This document shows positions 35,859 through 44,763 of a stretch of DNA of 46,383 nt, one piece after another. The stretch is from Alphaproteobacteria bacterium (lineage in GTDB: Bacteria; Pseudomonadota; Alphaproteobacteria; Micavibrionales; Micavibrionaceae). The notes under the pieces are model-generated. The model did no database searches, had not been told where the DNA came from, and saw only the letters and a list, made by a program, of their open reading frames with translations. Every line of letters begins with the position of its first letter. Within the stretch, counting starts at the first letter, position 1. The position numbers and the translations under genes were made by a program. The DNA lies in the NCBI GenBank assembly GCA_028277665.1, contig JANQFU010000018.1:1-46383 (forward strand), given 5' to 3'.

Positions 35859-36437
35859 ATGGGCTTTGATCCGGGCGTGTTAAGAGGGACCTTTGTCGGT
35901 GCGGATGATAGCAGGTACACACAGGCGGGTCTGACGCCGGACCAGCTTCACTCAAGCATTATAGCGAATATGGAGACGGTAAGAGGGAGTGTTTTTCAAT
36001 TCATCGCTCAGCTTGAAGGGCGTGCGCCGGAAAATATGGTTTCGTTGATCGGGGAAACGGCAGCGCATTTTCAGGCGGCGGTCGATGATTTTCCCAGAAG
36101 CGGGAATCTTGCCGTCGACGCAAAAAATTTCATGGGGTACGTTCAAACGGCGATGACCGAACTCCATGAAATCTGTACGCCGTATCAGGGGCTCTGGACT
36201 GATATTTTCTTGAAGGACGAGTGGGCGGAGCCCCCCGTGGATCCGGACGATCCGACGCGCTGGGCTCATGACGCCGCAGCGACAAGAATGTTGATCGAAC
36301 AAATGACCGGCGAAATCGAATCCTATCTCAACCAATTGGGGCCGCAGAGCGACGCACCCCTCGCCGGACCGGACGCCGGGGAACACAACGCACTCTATCG
36401 TGGACCGGGAATGACCGGGAGTTCTCTGACTACGTGA
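35859..36437 (+). CDS. Orphan helical protein
   Basis: 192 residues, not recognised. A GGGGGCTGAG ribosome site supports the ATG. No signal peptide or membrane segment. Predominantly helical and acidic (ENMVSLIGETAAHFQAAVDDF, AATRMLIEQMTGEIESYLNQLG), ending in a Gly/Pro-rich tail (PLAGPDAGEHNALYRGPGMTG). A stem-loop follows at 36475-36508, then a 107 bp mobile mini-element. Like the orphans at 9710-11194 and 13945-14316 it appears lineage-specific. Confidence 0.65.
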   Translation: MGFDPGVLRGTFVGADDSRYTQAGLTPDQLHSSIIANMETVRGSVFQFIAQLEGRAPENMVSLIGETAAHFQAAVDDFPRSGNLAVDAKNFMGYVQTAMTELHEICTPYQGLWTDIFLKDEWAEPPVDPDDPTRWAHDAAATRMLIEQMTGEIESYLNQLGPQSDAPLAGPDAGEHNALYRGPGMTGSSLTT

Positions 36438-36474
36438 GTCTAAAACATCCCCCATTTGTTAAGCTGAATTCGTT

Positions 36475-36508
36475 ATCCTCCGGCCAAATCCGCTTGAGTC
36501 CGGAGGAT
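36475..36508 (+). terminator. Stem-loop, possible terminator after the orphan gene
   Basis: Nine-bp arms ATCCTCCGG and CCGGAGGAT around a 16-nt loop are followed by CTATTTA. The short T stretch makes it a modest terminator. It lies 38 bp after the orphan's stop. Confidence 0.5.
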
Positions 36509-36515
36509 CTATTTA

Positions 36516-36622
36516 ACCTGAACTATGGATAAGAATAAGTTACAAAACCAACGTCATCCCGGCGAAAGCTGGGATGACGTTGGTTTATAAGATTTTTAAG
36601 TCCCCTTATCCATAGCTGGGGT
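36516..36622. mobile_element. 107 bp mini-element with paired terminal arms
   Basis: The left arm starts ACCTGAACTATGGATAAG. The right arm, read on the other strand, starts ACCCCAGCTATGGATAAG. These are the two arm types of the 408 bp element at 25287-25694, fused directly at the GTCATCCCGGCGAAAGC-TGGGATGAC centre without cargo. The whole unit can fold into one long hairpin. Flanks TATTTA and TACATA agree at four of six positions, so any target duplication has decayed. Confidence 0.8.
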
Positions 36623-36623
36623 T

Positions 36624-36965
36624 ACATATTTTCTTTCCTCGAAAAAAGGCTCCAGGGGACACAATCCAGATTGTGTCCCCACAAGCAATCTCCTCGAATT
36701 CCTCTTTTTTCTCATCTGCGTAAGCCCTGTTGGTATTATAGTAAGCTCTGCAGAAGCCCCCCATTAACACAAAAAGGAGATTTTTGCAGAGGTTCCTATA
36801 ATGAGTACACAAACGCCTCCGCATTTACGTTTTATTAAGCCGCGCTTTTTATTATGAAAAAGTATGGCGGCCATAGCTCAAAGGAGACAGGAATGCCACA
36901 TGGAAGGCATGCGGATCCAGCCGAGCCCACGGCTACGAATCCGGGTTAATGCCCCCATGGCTGAC
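36624..36965. other. Hairpin-rich spacer without a confident gene
   Basis: 342 bp. It has a perfect 11 bp stem GGGGACACAAT/ATTGTGTCCCC with a 4-nt loop at 36655-36680, of a kind seen in REP-type palindromes. A second inverted pair (CTCTGCAGAAG at 36746; TTTTGCAGAG at about 36782) follows. A TATAAT hexamer lies at 36797-36802, and an 18-codon frame with a good ribosome site at 36893-36949. A 72-codon minus-strand frame (36606-36824) lacks support. Confidence 0.5.
36893..36949 (+). CDS. Possible 18-residue small protein
   Basis: The ATG is preceded by AAAGGAG at a good distance. The frame encodes MPHGRHADPAEPTATNPG and then TAA. The ATGCC of the start can pair with GGCAT 8 nt downstream, so initiation could be structure-sensitive. 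There is no homology that I recognise and it is very short; it may equally be a chance site or the relic of a longer gene. It is convergent with the pseF-type gene, ending 16 bp before that gene's stop. Confidence 0.25.
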   Translation: MPHGRHADPAEPTATNPG

Positions 36966-37691
36966 TCACCAGCGAATTACTGAACCTGCACACACCTGGC
37001 CTTGTTTTATTTTCAGATACATTTCTGCAATAGCGAGATCTTTGGGCTCGTCGATGTCGACCGCGCGGTCCGGCGGCAGGATATAGGGCCGCAGGCGGCG
37101 GGTATAGTATTGCGGATCCTCCCTGTAATGCGCTGTGCGAAACCAGTAAAACGTGCCGTTTGAGGCCACCCGGCGCGGGTAGGTCTGTGAGCGCTGTTTG
37201 CACTCGACCGGATAGACCATCGACAGATAATCGTTTTCATCCGCCTGAAGCGCCTTGTAGGGATGGATCGGGTATTCGCAGACGCTCATAACGACATCCG
37301 CGCCCGCGCCGTCTTCCAGAGCGGTGAACCCGCCGCGCAAATCCTCCGGCGTGATCAGAATCGCCGTCGGATAAATCCCGACAAAATATTCCGGATCTTT
37401 CCCGCCGTTCTCCTTTTTCACTTCGTCCAGAACCTGTCTGTAGACATCGATTTCAAAGGCCGTGTCGGTCGCCAGTTCCAGCGGGCGGTCGATGACCTCC
37501 GCGCCGTGATCGCGGGCAATCCCGGCGATTTCCGGATCTTCGGTCGAAACAATCACACGCGCGAACAGACCGCTTGCCAGCGCCGTCTCCACGGGCCAGG
37601 CGAGCATCGGCTTGCCGCCGACCGGCACGATATTTTTCCGGGGGATCCGTTTCGATCCGCCGCGCGCGGGTATAACGGCGATGGCTGTCAT
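36966..37691 (-). CDS. pseF: Acylneuraminate/pseudaminic-acid cytidylyltransferase
   Basis: Activates a nonulosonic acid with CTP. 241 residues. The nucleotide-binding IPARGGSKRIPRKNIVPVGGKPML is characteristic, followed by VIVSTEDPEIAGIARDHGAEVIDRPLELATD and the C-terminal RAVDIDEPKDLAIAEMYL. Size and ITPEDLRGGFTALE resemble PseF (CMP-pseudaminic acid, used for flagellin glycosylation) more than NeuA, but NeuA is possible. No other pse/neu genes are nearby. It is divergent from lpxC. Confidence 0.82.
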   Translation of the reverse strand: MTAIAVIPARGGSKRIPRKNIVPVGGKPMLAWPVETALASGLFARVIVSTEDPEIAGIARDHGAEVIDRPLELATDTAFEIDVYRQVLDEVKKENGGKDPEYFVGIYPTAILITPEDLRGGFTALEDGAGADVVMSVCEYPIHPYKALQADENDYLSMVYPVECKQRSQTYPRRVASNGTFYWFRTAHYREDPQYYTRRLRPYILPPDRAVDIDEPKDLAIAEMYLKIKQGQVCAGSVIRW

Positions 37692-37836
37692 TTATGCATC
37701 CTTATCTTTACTCCTCTCACTTGTAATAATTCGCAATAAAGCGTGATTTGCGTATTTCGTCCCTGTTCCACATAGTGGATGATGATAAGGGAATGGAGAC
37801 ATCTTTCTTTTTGACTTTGCCTTACTGGGAATTCCG

Positions 37837-38787
37837 ATGCAACACACGATCGCACATCCTGTTGAAATTACCGGGATCGGCCTCCATAGCGGTGAACCGG
37901 TTCGTATGCGCGTCCTTCCGGCCGCACCGGACGAAGGCGTTTATTTCATCCGGACGGACCTCTCTTCCACCGAGAACGACAGCCGGATTCCGGCGCTCTG
38001 GCATAATGTGCGCGATACAATGCTGTGTACGGAAATTGTCAATGCGCAGGGCGCGAAAGTCGGAACAATCGAGCATCTGATGGCGGCATTCCGCGCTTGT
38101 GATATCGACAATGCCCGGATCGAGATTGACGGTCCGGAAGTCCCGATTCTGGACGGCAGTTCCCTGCCGTTTATTCTGGAGATCGACCGCGCAGGTCTGC
38201 GCGCCCAGAACCGCGCACGCAAATTCATCAGAATCCTGAAAACCGTTACGCTTGTGGATGGGGACAAATCGGTCAGTCTTTCGCCGTCTGCCGAAAGCGT
38301 GTTCTCTGCCGAAATCGATTTTCCACATCCCTGTATCGGGCGACAGCGTTATTCCGTGTCTCTGGACCGCGACAGTTTCTACGAAGAGCTGGCCAACTGC
38401 CGGACCTTCGGTTTCGAGCGCGAAATTGAGATGCTTCAGGCCGCCGGAAAGGCCCGAGGCGGCTCTCTCGACAATGCCGTTGTTTTCGGGAAAGACAAAA
38501 TCCTGAATCCGGACGGCCTGATCCGTCCGGACGAGCCCGTCCGGCACAAGCTTCTGGATGCCGTCGGTGATCTTTACATGGCCGGAATGCCGATCCTTGG
38601 CGCTTATCACGGCATCCGCGGCGGACATGACATGAACAACCGCCTCGTCCATAAACTGTTCGAGACGCGTGAGGCCTGGTATATCACCGAGTCCGGATGT
38701 ACGGAAGACGATGCCATTACGGCCGCCTGCCCGGGTGTTTCCTCAGGTCTGGACAGCTTCGCCTGCGCTCAAACGTCCTCTCCGTAA
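37837..38787 (+). CDS. lpxC: UDP-3-O-acyl-N-acetylglucosamine deacetylase
   Basis: The zinc amidase that commits precursors to lipid A. 316 residues. Zinc and catalytic residues lie in GTIEHLMAAF, RHKLLDAVGDLYMAG (HKxxDxxGD) and GGHDMNNRLV. The N-terminal HTIAHPVEITGIGLHSGEPV and IDGPEVPILDGSSLPF are conserved. It is monocistronic in appearance. In many proteobacteria it ends the division/cell-wall cluster, which is not present here. Confidence 0.96.
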   Translation: MQHTIAHPVEITGIGLHSGEPVRMRVLPAAPDEGVYFIRTDLSSTENDSRIPALWHNVRDTMLCTEIVNAQGAKVGTIEHLMAAFRACDIDNARIEIDGPEVPILDGSSLPFILEIDRAGLRAQNRARKFIRILKTVTLVDGDKSVSLSPSAESVFSAEIDFPHPCIGRQRYSVSLDRDSFYEELANCRTFGFEREIEMLQAAGKARGGSLDNAVVFGKDKILNPDGLIRPDEPVRHKLLDAVGDLYMAGMPILGAYHGIRGGHDMNNRLVHKLFETREAWYITESGCTEDDAITAACPGVSSGLDSFACAQTSSP

Positions 38788-38880
38788 CATTTTCGTCCCG
38801 CGGCCTGATAGATGCTTGTCAATCAAACGGCAAATCTTTATCTTCTGCCGGGTACGTATAAATGACAGGATCTTCGAAAC

Positions 38881-39960
38881 ATGCGCAAAAAACCTCTTCG
38901 AACACGTTTTTTTGTAACGGCTTCGTTTCTGGCAGCAAGCCTTGTTATGGCCGTAGCCTCGCTTCCGGCATATGCCGGATTTGAAATGGTTGCACCGGCC
39001 GAAAAAGCAGTGCAGAAAACCGTCCCGTCGGAAAAAGAAGAAGGCAACGTCCCGCTTATTCCGGCGATGCCGTCAGCGCAGCCGATACCTGTAAAATCCG
39101 CCCCGGTTGAGGCGCCGCCGGAACCGCCGGCTCCGGAAGATAAAAAAACAGCGGAAAACCGGCCCGTCCCCCCGAAATATGCGGATGCGCTCGGTTTCGG
39201 GAAAGACCTGCCGCTGCCGATTGCTCTGCGCCAGATCGTGCCGCCGGACTACCCGATCCGGTTCGGGCCGAACGTCAATCCCGGTATTCAGGTAAACTGG
39301 CAGGGCGGGGCGCCCTGGAATGACGTTCTTGTGTCGGCTCTGGCGCCGCACGGGCTTTCCGTCTCCATAGACGGGAAAACGGTATCTGTAATAAACGCGC
39401 CAAAAGACAGCGCCGTAATGACAAGCCCGGGAGCCGTTCCCACGGCCCGCAGCGAACGGCTGGCCGGGCAAGCCGTTTCAAGTCGCGGAGATGGGGTTGC
39501 CCGAGCCGGAGAGCGGAAAATTTTGTCTTTCCCGCCGCTGCCTGAGCCGGTCTATCCGGCAGCAGAGGACACTGCGGATTTTGGTGCCGGAATGAAAACC
39601 TCCGGACAAGCCGGAGGCAGGGCGTCCGGAAATATTCCGGCACCGGAAACAACGGGAACGGATTCGGGACGACGGATACAAACGGGATTTTATCCGGGCG
39701 AAGAAAAAACGTGGACGGCCGGGCGGGGCGCAACCCTGAAGAGTATTCTCGCCGAATGGTGCCGGACGGCGCGTGTCGAGCTTCACTGGTCGGCTGAATA
39801 CGACTATCCTTTAATCGCTGCGTTCAGTTTTAACGGGACGTTTGCGAATGCTGTCGCAACACTGCTTGGGGGGCTTGCCGATGCGCGCCCAAAACCGATC
39901 GCACGCCTTTATCCGAACGAACCATATGGACCGGCCGTTCTTTTTGTTGAAACCAGATAA
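38881..39960 (+). CDS. Secreted TcpQ/PilL-like pilus-associated protein
   Basis: 359 residues with a signal peptide (about 1-32, cleavage after AYA). A Pro-rich stretch (about 40-98) precedes a first small domain (about 101-175, DLPLPIALRQIVPPDYPIRFG, NWQGGAPWNDVLVSAL). A low-complexity linker follows. The C-terminal domain at about 273-357 (TLKSILAEWCRTARVELHWSAEYDYPLIAAFSFNGTFANAVATLL) matches the TcpQ-type pattern of type IVb pilus and IncI PilL proteins, which act at the outer-membrane secretin. The next gene, 12 bp on, looks like a PilS-type pilin, which strengthens the call. No secretin or ATPase genes are adjacent. Confidence 0.72.
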   Translation: MRKKPLRTRFFVTASFLAASLVMAVASLPAYAGFEMVAPAEKAVQKTVPSEKEEGNVPLIPAMPSAQPIPVKSAPVEAPPEPPAPEDKKTAENRPVPPKYADALGFGKDLPLPIALRQIVPPDYPIRFGPNVNPGIQVNWQGGAPWNDVLVSALAPHGLSVSIDGKTVSVINAPKDSAVMTSPGAVPTARSERLAGQAVSSRGDGVARAGERKILSFPPLPEPVYPAAEDTADFGAGMKTSGQAGGRASGNIPAPETTGTDSGRRIQTGFYPGEEKTWTAGRGATLKSILAEWCRTARVELHWSAEYDYPLIAAFSFNGTFANAVATLLGGLADARPKPIARLYPNEPYGPAVLFVETR

Positions 39961-39972
39961 AGGACTCCAGGC

Positions 39973-40464
39973 ATGACAACGCCCGATACCGGAAAAGGCG
40001 GCTTTTCCCTTCAGGGCCGTCTTTTTGTGATTTGCGGCGCCGTCCTTGTGCTTATCCTCGGAATAACCGGATACCGCATGGCTGTAGAAATGCGCAGTGT
40101 TCGACAAGCGGCGCAAATTCTCACGGATATCAAAACCCGGACCCAGAAAGCTTTCGCGGAGCAGCGCTCATACGGAACGGCAGACAAGGATATCATCAGA
40201 AACCTGTCTCCCGGTCACATACACCATCCATGGGGGAACAAGGTCACGGTGAGCGCACAGGACCAGACCTTTGAAATTGGCTTTTCCAGAGTTCCCCGGA
40301 AAGCCTGCATTCGTCTGGGAACGGTTTTTGACAGAAATGACAGCGATTTCGTTGCGCTTAAAGTCAATGGCGCTGAAGTGACCGAGATAAAAGCAAGAAT
40401 CCTTGAAGATACACGTTTCTGCGGCGCTGGAGACAAAGCAGATATGGTCTGGACCTTTTTCTAA
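39973..40464 (+). CDS. PilS-like type IVb pilin or minor pilin
   Basis: 163 residues. A short leader ending GG is followed by FSLQGRLFVICGAVLVLILGITGY (TM about 16-35), a prepilin-like start. However, the usual Glu at mature position 5 is missing. The globular part follows the type IVb pattern: NLSPGHIHHPWGNKVTVSAQDQTFEIGFSRVPRKACIRL, KVNGAEV and a second Cys near the C-terminus (Cys112 and Cys150), a probable disulfide. It is co-directional with the TcpQ-like gene 12 bp upstream. The stop overlaps the convergent kinase gene by 4 bp. Confidence 0.68.
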   Translation: MTTPDTGKGGFSLQGRLFVICGAVLVLILGITGYRMAVEMRSVRQAAQILTDIKTRTQKAFAEQRSYGTADKDIIRNLSPGHIHHPWGNKVTVSAQDQTFEIGFSRVPRKACIRLGTVFDRNDSDFVALKVNGAEVTEIKARILEDTRFCGAGDKADMVWTFF

Positions 40465-42485
40465 TCCGGGATTTTTTGTCTTTGCTGAGACCGCGCATGC
40501 GCATCATAGGGCATACGGAACGTGACGGTCGTCCCGACCCCGACCGCTGAGTCGATATGCAGGACGCCGCCGTGCAGCTCGATCAGATCCTTGGTGATCG
40601 CAAGACCGAGTCCGGAGCCTTCGTGTTTGCGCGTATAATGGGATGAGGCTTGCTCGAACGGGCGCGTAATGCTCTGCAGCATGTTTGCGGGAATTCCGAT
40701 CCCGGTGTCCTCGATTTTGATCAGGAGGTAATCTTCCCGCTCGGAACAGGTGACTTTTACAGATCCGCCGGGCTCTGTAAATTTAACGGCGTTGGATAGA
40801 AGGTTCAGAAGAATCTGCATCAGAGCCCGCCGGTCGGCGACGATCATCCGCTCGTCATTCTCGATTTCGGCTTCAATAGACACCAGAGCATCATGTGCGC
40901 GGCCTTCCATCATATGCACGACAAGGCGGACAACCTTGCCGATGCACATTTCTTCCAGATCAAGTTCATATTTCCCGGCCTCGATTTTCGACATATCGAG
41001 AATATCGCTGATGAGATCGAGAAGATGCTCGCCGCTTTCGCGAATACCATTAATATATTCAAGATATTTTTCGGTCCCAATCGGTCCGAGAAGCTGACGT
41101 TGCATCATCTCCGAGAACCCGATGATCGCGTTTAACGGCGTTCTTAGCTCATGGCTCATATTCGCCAGAAACTGGGATTTTGCGGCGTAGGCGCGCTCGG
41201 CCGCATCTTTTGCTTCGCGGAGTTCCTGCTCATAAAGCGTGCGTTCCGTGATGTCCTGCATAATCCCGTAGAGTGCGCGTACCTCGCCATTATCATCCGT
41301 GTAGCACCGCCCCTCACAGCGCACATAACGCACCGTCCCGTCTTCGCGCAGAACCCGGAATTCCATGTCGTAGTCATGCCGCTCGATAATCGCTCGTTGA
41401 AACGCCTGAATCATACGGCCGTAATCACGCCGGTCCAGCATCGCGGCCAGATTGTCGAGCGTCGGCTGGAATCCTTCCCGTCCATGCCCGAAAATCCGGT
41501 AAATCTCATCCGACCACTCGATGTTCTGTTCGCCGACCGTCCAGTGCCAGTGCCCCATATGGCCGATCGCTTCGGCTTCACCAAGCTGTTTCTCCTGACG
41601 GCGCAGCGCTTCCTCATGACTGCGTGCGGCTGTGACGTCCTGGCCGACAAAATAGGTTTTTTGAGAAATGGCCCGGATGCGCCAGTCCACGACATGCGGC
41701 GATTGACAGTGATCGAGCACCCGTACGCACAGATCGTCATCATCGTCTGCGGGACGGTAAGCCCCGCTCTTGTCGAACCGGCGAGACACCGCGGCCCGGT
41801 CGTCGGGATGCACCAGATCGAGAAAATGCATGCGCCGCAATTCTTCATCCGAATATCCGAGAATGCGGTTGAATGCCGGGTTAACGCGAATAAACGTTCC
41901 GTTTTCCTCCGCCACCGCGAGAAGATCGTTTGACATATTCAGAAAATGCCGCAATTCGAGATCGGAACTGCGTTGGTCGATTTTGGCCGCCCGGGTCCGG
42001 TTTTCCTGTTCGGCCAGATCCTGAAGACGGGAGACGACCTCGCCCTGAAACGCGCTCGAATCCGAAGAGTCTCCAGTTGCGCCGGCAATCAGAATCTGCC
42101 GCTGATCCGGCAGTGTAATCCATTGAAAATCAAATGCCTGACTGGTCCCGCCGATCCGGACCGAATGCCGTCCCGGGCAAAAAGTCCGCAGCCAGACCTG
42201 CTCCTCTCCGGCCGAATCTCGTCCGCCGAACATCCCGCTCATCCGAAAGACTGAATCGGGGTCCTGAAACGCCATGATCTCGGACACTGAAAGCCCGGTC
42301 TGGAGGGAAACGGACGGCACAAGATCGGCAAAAGCCTGATTGCAAAACAAAAAACAGCCGTTCTCATCAATCGCCGCGCGCGCGACCGGCGCCCCGTCAT
42401 CAAAGATCACGCCCTTGGAAGAGGAAGAAGACGGGCCCGAAGATCCGGAAGATTTACGGGCTGTCGAAGAAGCTGCACGCGCCAT
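40461..42485 (-). CDS. Soluble PAS-domain sensor histidine kinase
   Basis: 674 residues with no membrane segment, so a cytosolic sensor. A Ser-rich N-terminus (about 1-25) precedes three PAS-type domains (about 30-135, 180-290, 305-415; the last with a PAC segment YGIMQDITERTLYEQEL). HisKA follows, with phospho-acceptor His445 (FLANMSHELRTPLNAIIGFSEM). The HATPase domain has NLLSNAVKFTEPGG, IEDTGIGIP and GSGLGLAITKDLIELHGG. No receiver domain and no adjacent response regulator, so it is an orphan kinase. Ligand unknown. Confidence 0.94.
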   Translation of the reverse strand: MARAASSTARKSSGSSGPSSSSSKGVIFDDGAPVARAAIDENGCFLFCNQAFADLVPSVSLQTGLSVSEIMAFQDPDSVFRMSGMFGGRDSAGEEQVWLRTFCPGRHSVRIGGTSQAFDFQWITLPDQRQILIAGATGDSSDSSAFQGEVVSRLQDLAEQENRTRAAKIDQRSSDLELRHFLNMSNDLLAVAEENGTFIRVNPAFNRILGYSDEELRRMHFLDLVHPDDRAAVSRRFDKSGAYRPADDDDDLCVRVLDHCQSPHVVDWRIRAISQKTYFVGQDVTAARSHEEALRRQEKQLGEAEAIGHMGHWHWTVGEQNIEWSDEIYRIFGHGREGFQPTLDNLAAMLDRRDYGRMIQAFQRAIIERHDYDMEFRVLREDGTVRYVRCEGRCYTDDNGEVRALYGIMQDITERTLYEQELREAKDAAERAYAAKSQFLANMSHELRTPLNAIIGFSEMMQRQLLGPIGTEKYLEYINGIRESGEHLLDLISDILDMSKIEAGKYELDLEEMCIGKVVRLVVHMMEGRAHDALVSIEAEIENDERMIVADRRALMQILLNLLSNAVKFTEPGGSVKVTCSEREDYLLIKIEDTGIGIPANMLQSITRPFEQASSHYTRKHEGSGLGLAITKDLIELHGGVLHIDSAVGVGTTVTFRMPYDAHARSQQRQKIPD

Positions 42486-42698
42486 GAACGAAACTCGAAC
42501 TCAAAGAAAAAGCCAAAACGGCCGTATGATCCCACCCGAATAAATTAACGTAACAACGCTAAAAGGTCAAGAAAATGAAAGCGGAAACCCTATGTAGCAA
42601 GCGCACCAAAGCGGCATATCTGAAAGAATCACACAGGCGGGTGAGAAATCACGCTGGGGGTTCGATTGGGGGCATAATCAGAGACAATGCGATAAGGA

Positions 42699-44642
42699 TT
42701 AAACATGATCGTCTCTCTCCCCGTGAAGCTCTTTCAGAAATGATGAAAGAGCTGTCTGCAACCCTTTTGACAAAACGGCGAGATCTTCCGCTTCATGGAG
42801 CACGCTTTGTGACGATTTGCCTGTTTCACAGGCTGCATTTTTCATGTCTTCAACACTTGACCTGACGTCTTTTGTGCTGTCTGAAGCTTCTGTCGCGTTG
42901 CGTCCAATTTCCCCGGTCGCCGCGTTTTGCTCTTCAACAGCGCTCCCGACTGAAGTTGCGACCTGATCGATTTTATGGACAGCCTCGATAATGTTTTCCA
43001 CATCGGTCACGGATCTATCGACAGCTTCCTGAATCATCGTAATTCTGTGATTAATTTCTTCGGTTTTCTTGGACGTTTCATTGGCAAGAACCTTGACTTC
43101 ATCTGCAACTACGGCAAAGCCCTTGCCGGCCTCCCCGGCACGCGCCGCTTCAATGGTGGCATTTAAAGCCAGAAGGTTTGTCTGTTCTGAAATATCTGAA
43201 ATCGCATTCACAACTTCACCGATAGACAAAGCCATTTCTTTCAAATTCTGAACGGTTTCGCCTGTTTTCCTGGCTTCGGACGTCGCCTTATTAGTAATAT
43301 CGACGACAAAATTGATTTGTTGCGATATTTCATGACTGGATGCAAATAACTCCTGCGTTGCAGACGCGACGGAATTAACATTCATTTCCGCATTACTGGC
43401 TGTATCAAGAACCTTCGAACTGGTTGAAATAGATTTCTGGGAAACGGAATCCATATAGGAAGCCGCATCTTTCATTTTCTTCGAAGAATCCGCCAAAGAC
43501 CTAATCGCGGAAGACGTCCGTTTATCGAATTCGGCGGCCAACTCTTCTCTTTCTTTCTGCGCCTGTATCGTTCTTTCTTTTTGCTCTTTTTCTTTTTGTT
43601 CTCTCTCAATATGCGTTTTTTGAACGATATTATCCCTAAAGACCTGCATAGCCTTTGCGATGGAACCGATTTCATCCGTTCGGCTTGTGTCGATGGTGAT
43701 ATCCAGATTCCCTTGCGATAAAGCCACCAGATCCTTCTCAAACTTAACAAGAGGACGAAACAGGAAACTTAAAAACAAGAAAAAGGCGACGGCAAAAGAG
43801 ATAATGATCAAAGCCGTCACCATATAGCTGGTCTTCCGAAAATTATCTTCTTTTGTAATGGATTCTGTCAGGTCTTTTTGGCTTAACAATGTTGCAACGG
43901 GCTGTTTGTTATAGCTCTGAATAGGCGTAGCAGTAATCTCATATATAGCTTCACCCAGCTTCAAGCGATCAAGATGCGATTCCCCCGCGACAGGAATAAC
44001 AGCCCCTTTATCCCAGCCTATATCTGTCGTTGCATAAGAAATATTGTAATCGTCCGGATCTACGACAAAAATATCCGCTGTCAGGTATTTTTTGCTCATA
44101 TCAGAAAGATCTTTGAGATCTTTCATATAAACGCCTGTCCCAACCGTTTTGCTGCCGCGGTAAAAAATCGGGAAAGCATATGCCAGATATGTTTTCCCGT
44201 CGTTATTTTTGATAAACCCCTGCTGTGCTTCTTTACTTTCTGCGACGGATCGAATCATCTCAAGTTCCGAGAAAACAAAACCGTCAGGATTGGCGGAAAT
44301 GATTTTATGGTTATTATCCAGAATTAAAGCATGCGTCAGGACTCCTTCCGCAAACATGCGGTTATATTTATATGCAAAAGCCTCGTCCACAGAAGCGTCA
44401 TCACCATTTTTCAGGCCTTTCAGCAAATCTCTGTCGCGGGAGATTTCGCGTACAGCCTCGGACATCTTATGGGTAAAATTATCGGCGACCTGCAGCCATA
44501 CCACCTGATCCCTGTCATATACGCTCGAACTATAACGCTCTTCCAGCAAATTGCTGACCAGCAAATTCGAGCCTATAATCATGGTGCTGAGCAGAAAGAT
44601 AGCGACAACACTAAAAAGATTTATCTTGAGTTTAAGTGACAT
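42699..44642 (-). CDS. Methyl-accepting chemotaxis protein, Cache sensor (second copy)
   Basis: 647 residues from the ATG at 44642 (a GTG lies 9 bp upstream). TM1 at about 8-28. The large periplasmic Cache-type sensor spans roughly residues 45-275 (ADIFVVDPDDYNISYATTDIGWDKGAVIPV). TM2 (MVTALIIISFAVAFFLFLSFLF) and HAMP follow. The signalling domain carries [47 protein letters not shown]. The HAMP-to-signalling stretch is very Lys/Glu-rich. Base composition is visibly more AT-rich than the surrounding housekeeping genes, suggesting later arrival. Confidence 0.93.
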   Translation of the reverse strand: MSLKLKINLFSVVAIFLLSTMIIGSNLLVSNLLEERYSSSVYDRDQVVWLQVADNFTHKMSEAVREISRDRDLLKGLKNGDDASVDEAFAYKYNRMFAEGVLTHALILDNNHKIISANPDGFVFSELEMIRSVAESKEAQQGFIKNNDGKTYLAYAFPIFYRGSKTVGTGVYMKDLKDLSDMSKKYLTADIFVVDPDDYNISYATTDIGWDKGAVIPVAGESHLDRLKLGEAIYEITATPIQSYNKQPVATLLSQKDLTESITKEDNFRKTSYMVTALIIISFAVAFFLFLSFLFRPLVKFEKDLVALSQGNLDITIDTSRTDEIGSIAKAMQVFRDNIVQKTHIEREQKEKEQKERTIQAQKEREELAAEFDKRTSSAIRSLADSSKKMKDAASYMDSVSQKSISTSSKVLDTASNAEMNVNSVASATQELFASSHEISQQINFVVDITNKATSEARKTGETVQNLKEMALSIGEVVNAISDISEQTNLLALNATIEAARAGEAGKGFAVVADEVKVLANETSKKTEEINHRITMIQEAVDRSVTDVENIIEAVHKIDQVATSVGSAVEEQNAATGEIGRNATEASDSTKDVRSSVEDMKNAACETGKSSQSVLHEAEDLAVLSKGLQTALSSFLKELHGERDDHV

Positions 44643-44763
44643 GTTTTGCACTTTCTAATTTCTTTAAAAAGTGAAGAAAAATATTCAAAGAAGAAAACAA
44701 AAAACTACAGCACGATTCACCCGCCGGAGAAGGCGGATAAATCGGCCTCCATCATCTTGAACT

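Noticed and set aside
36606..36824. 72-codon minus-strand frame ending in the mini-element
   Set aside because: No ribosome site or family; the end is composed of the element arm and the middle of the GGGGACACAAT hairpin.
36866..36920. Resemblance of GGCGGCCATAGC to the 5' part of 5S rRNA
   Set aside because: Only the first dozen bases look similar; the conserved 5S loops and the closing strand are absent, and no 16S/23S is near.
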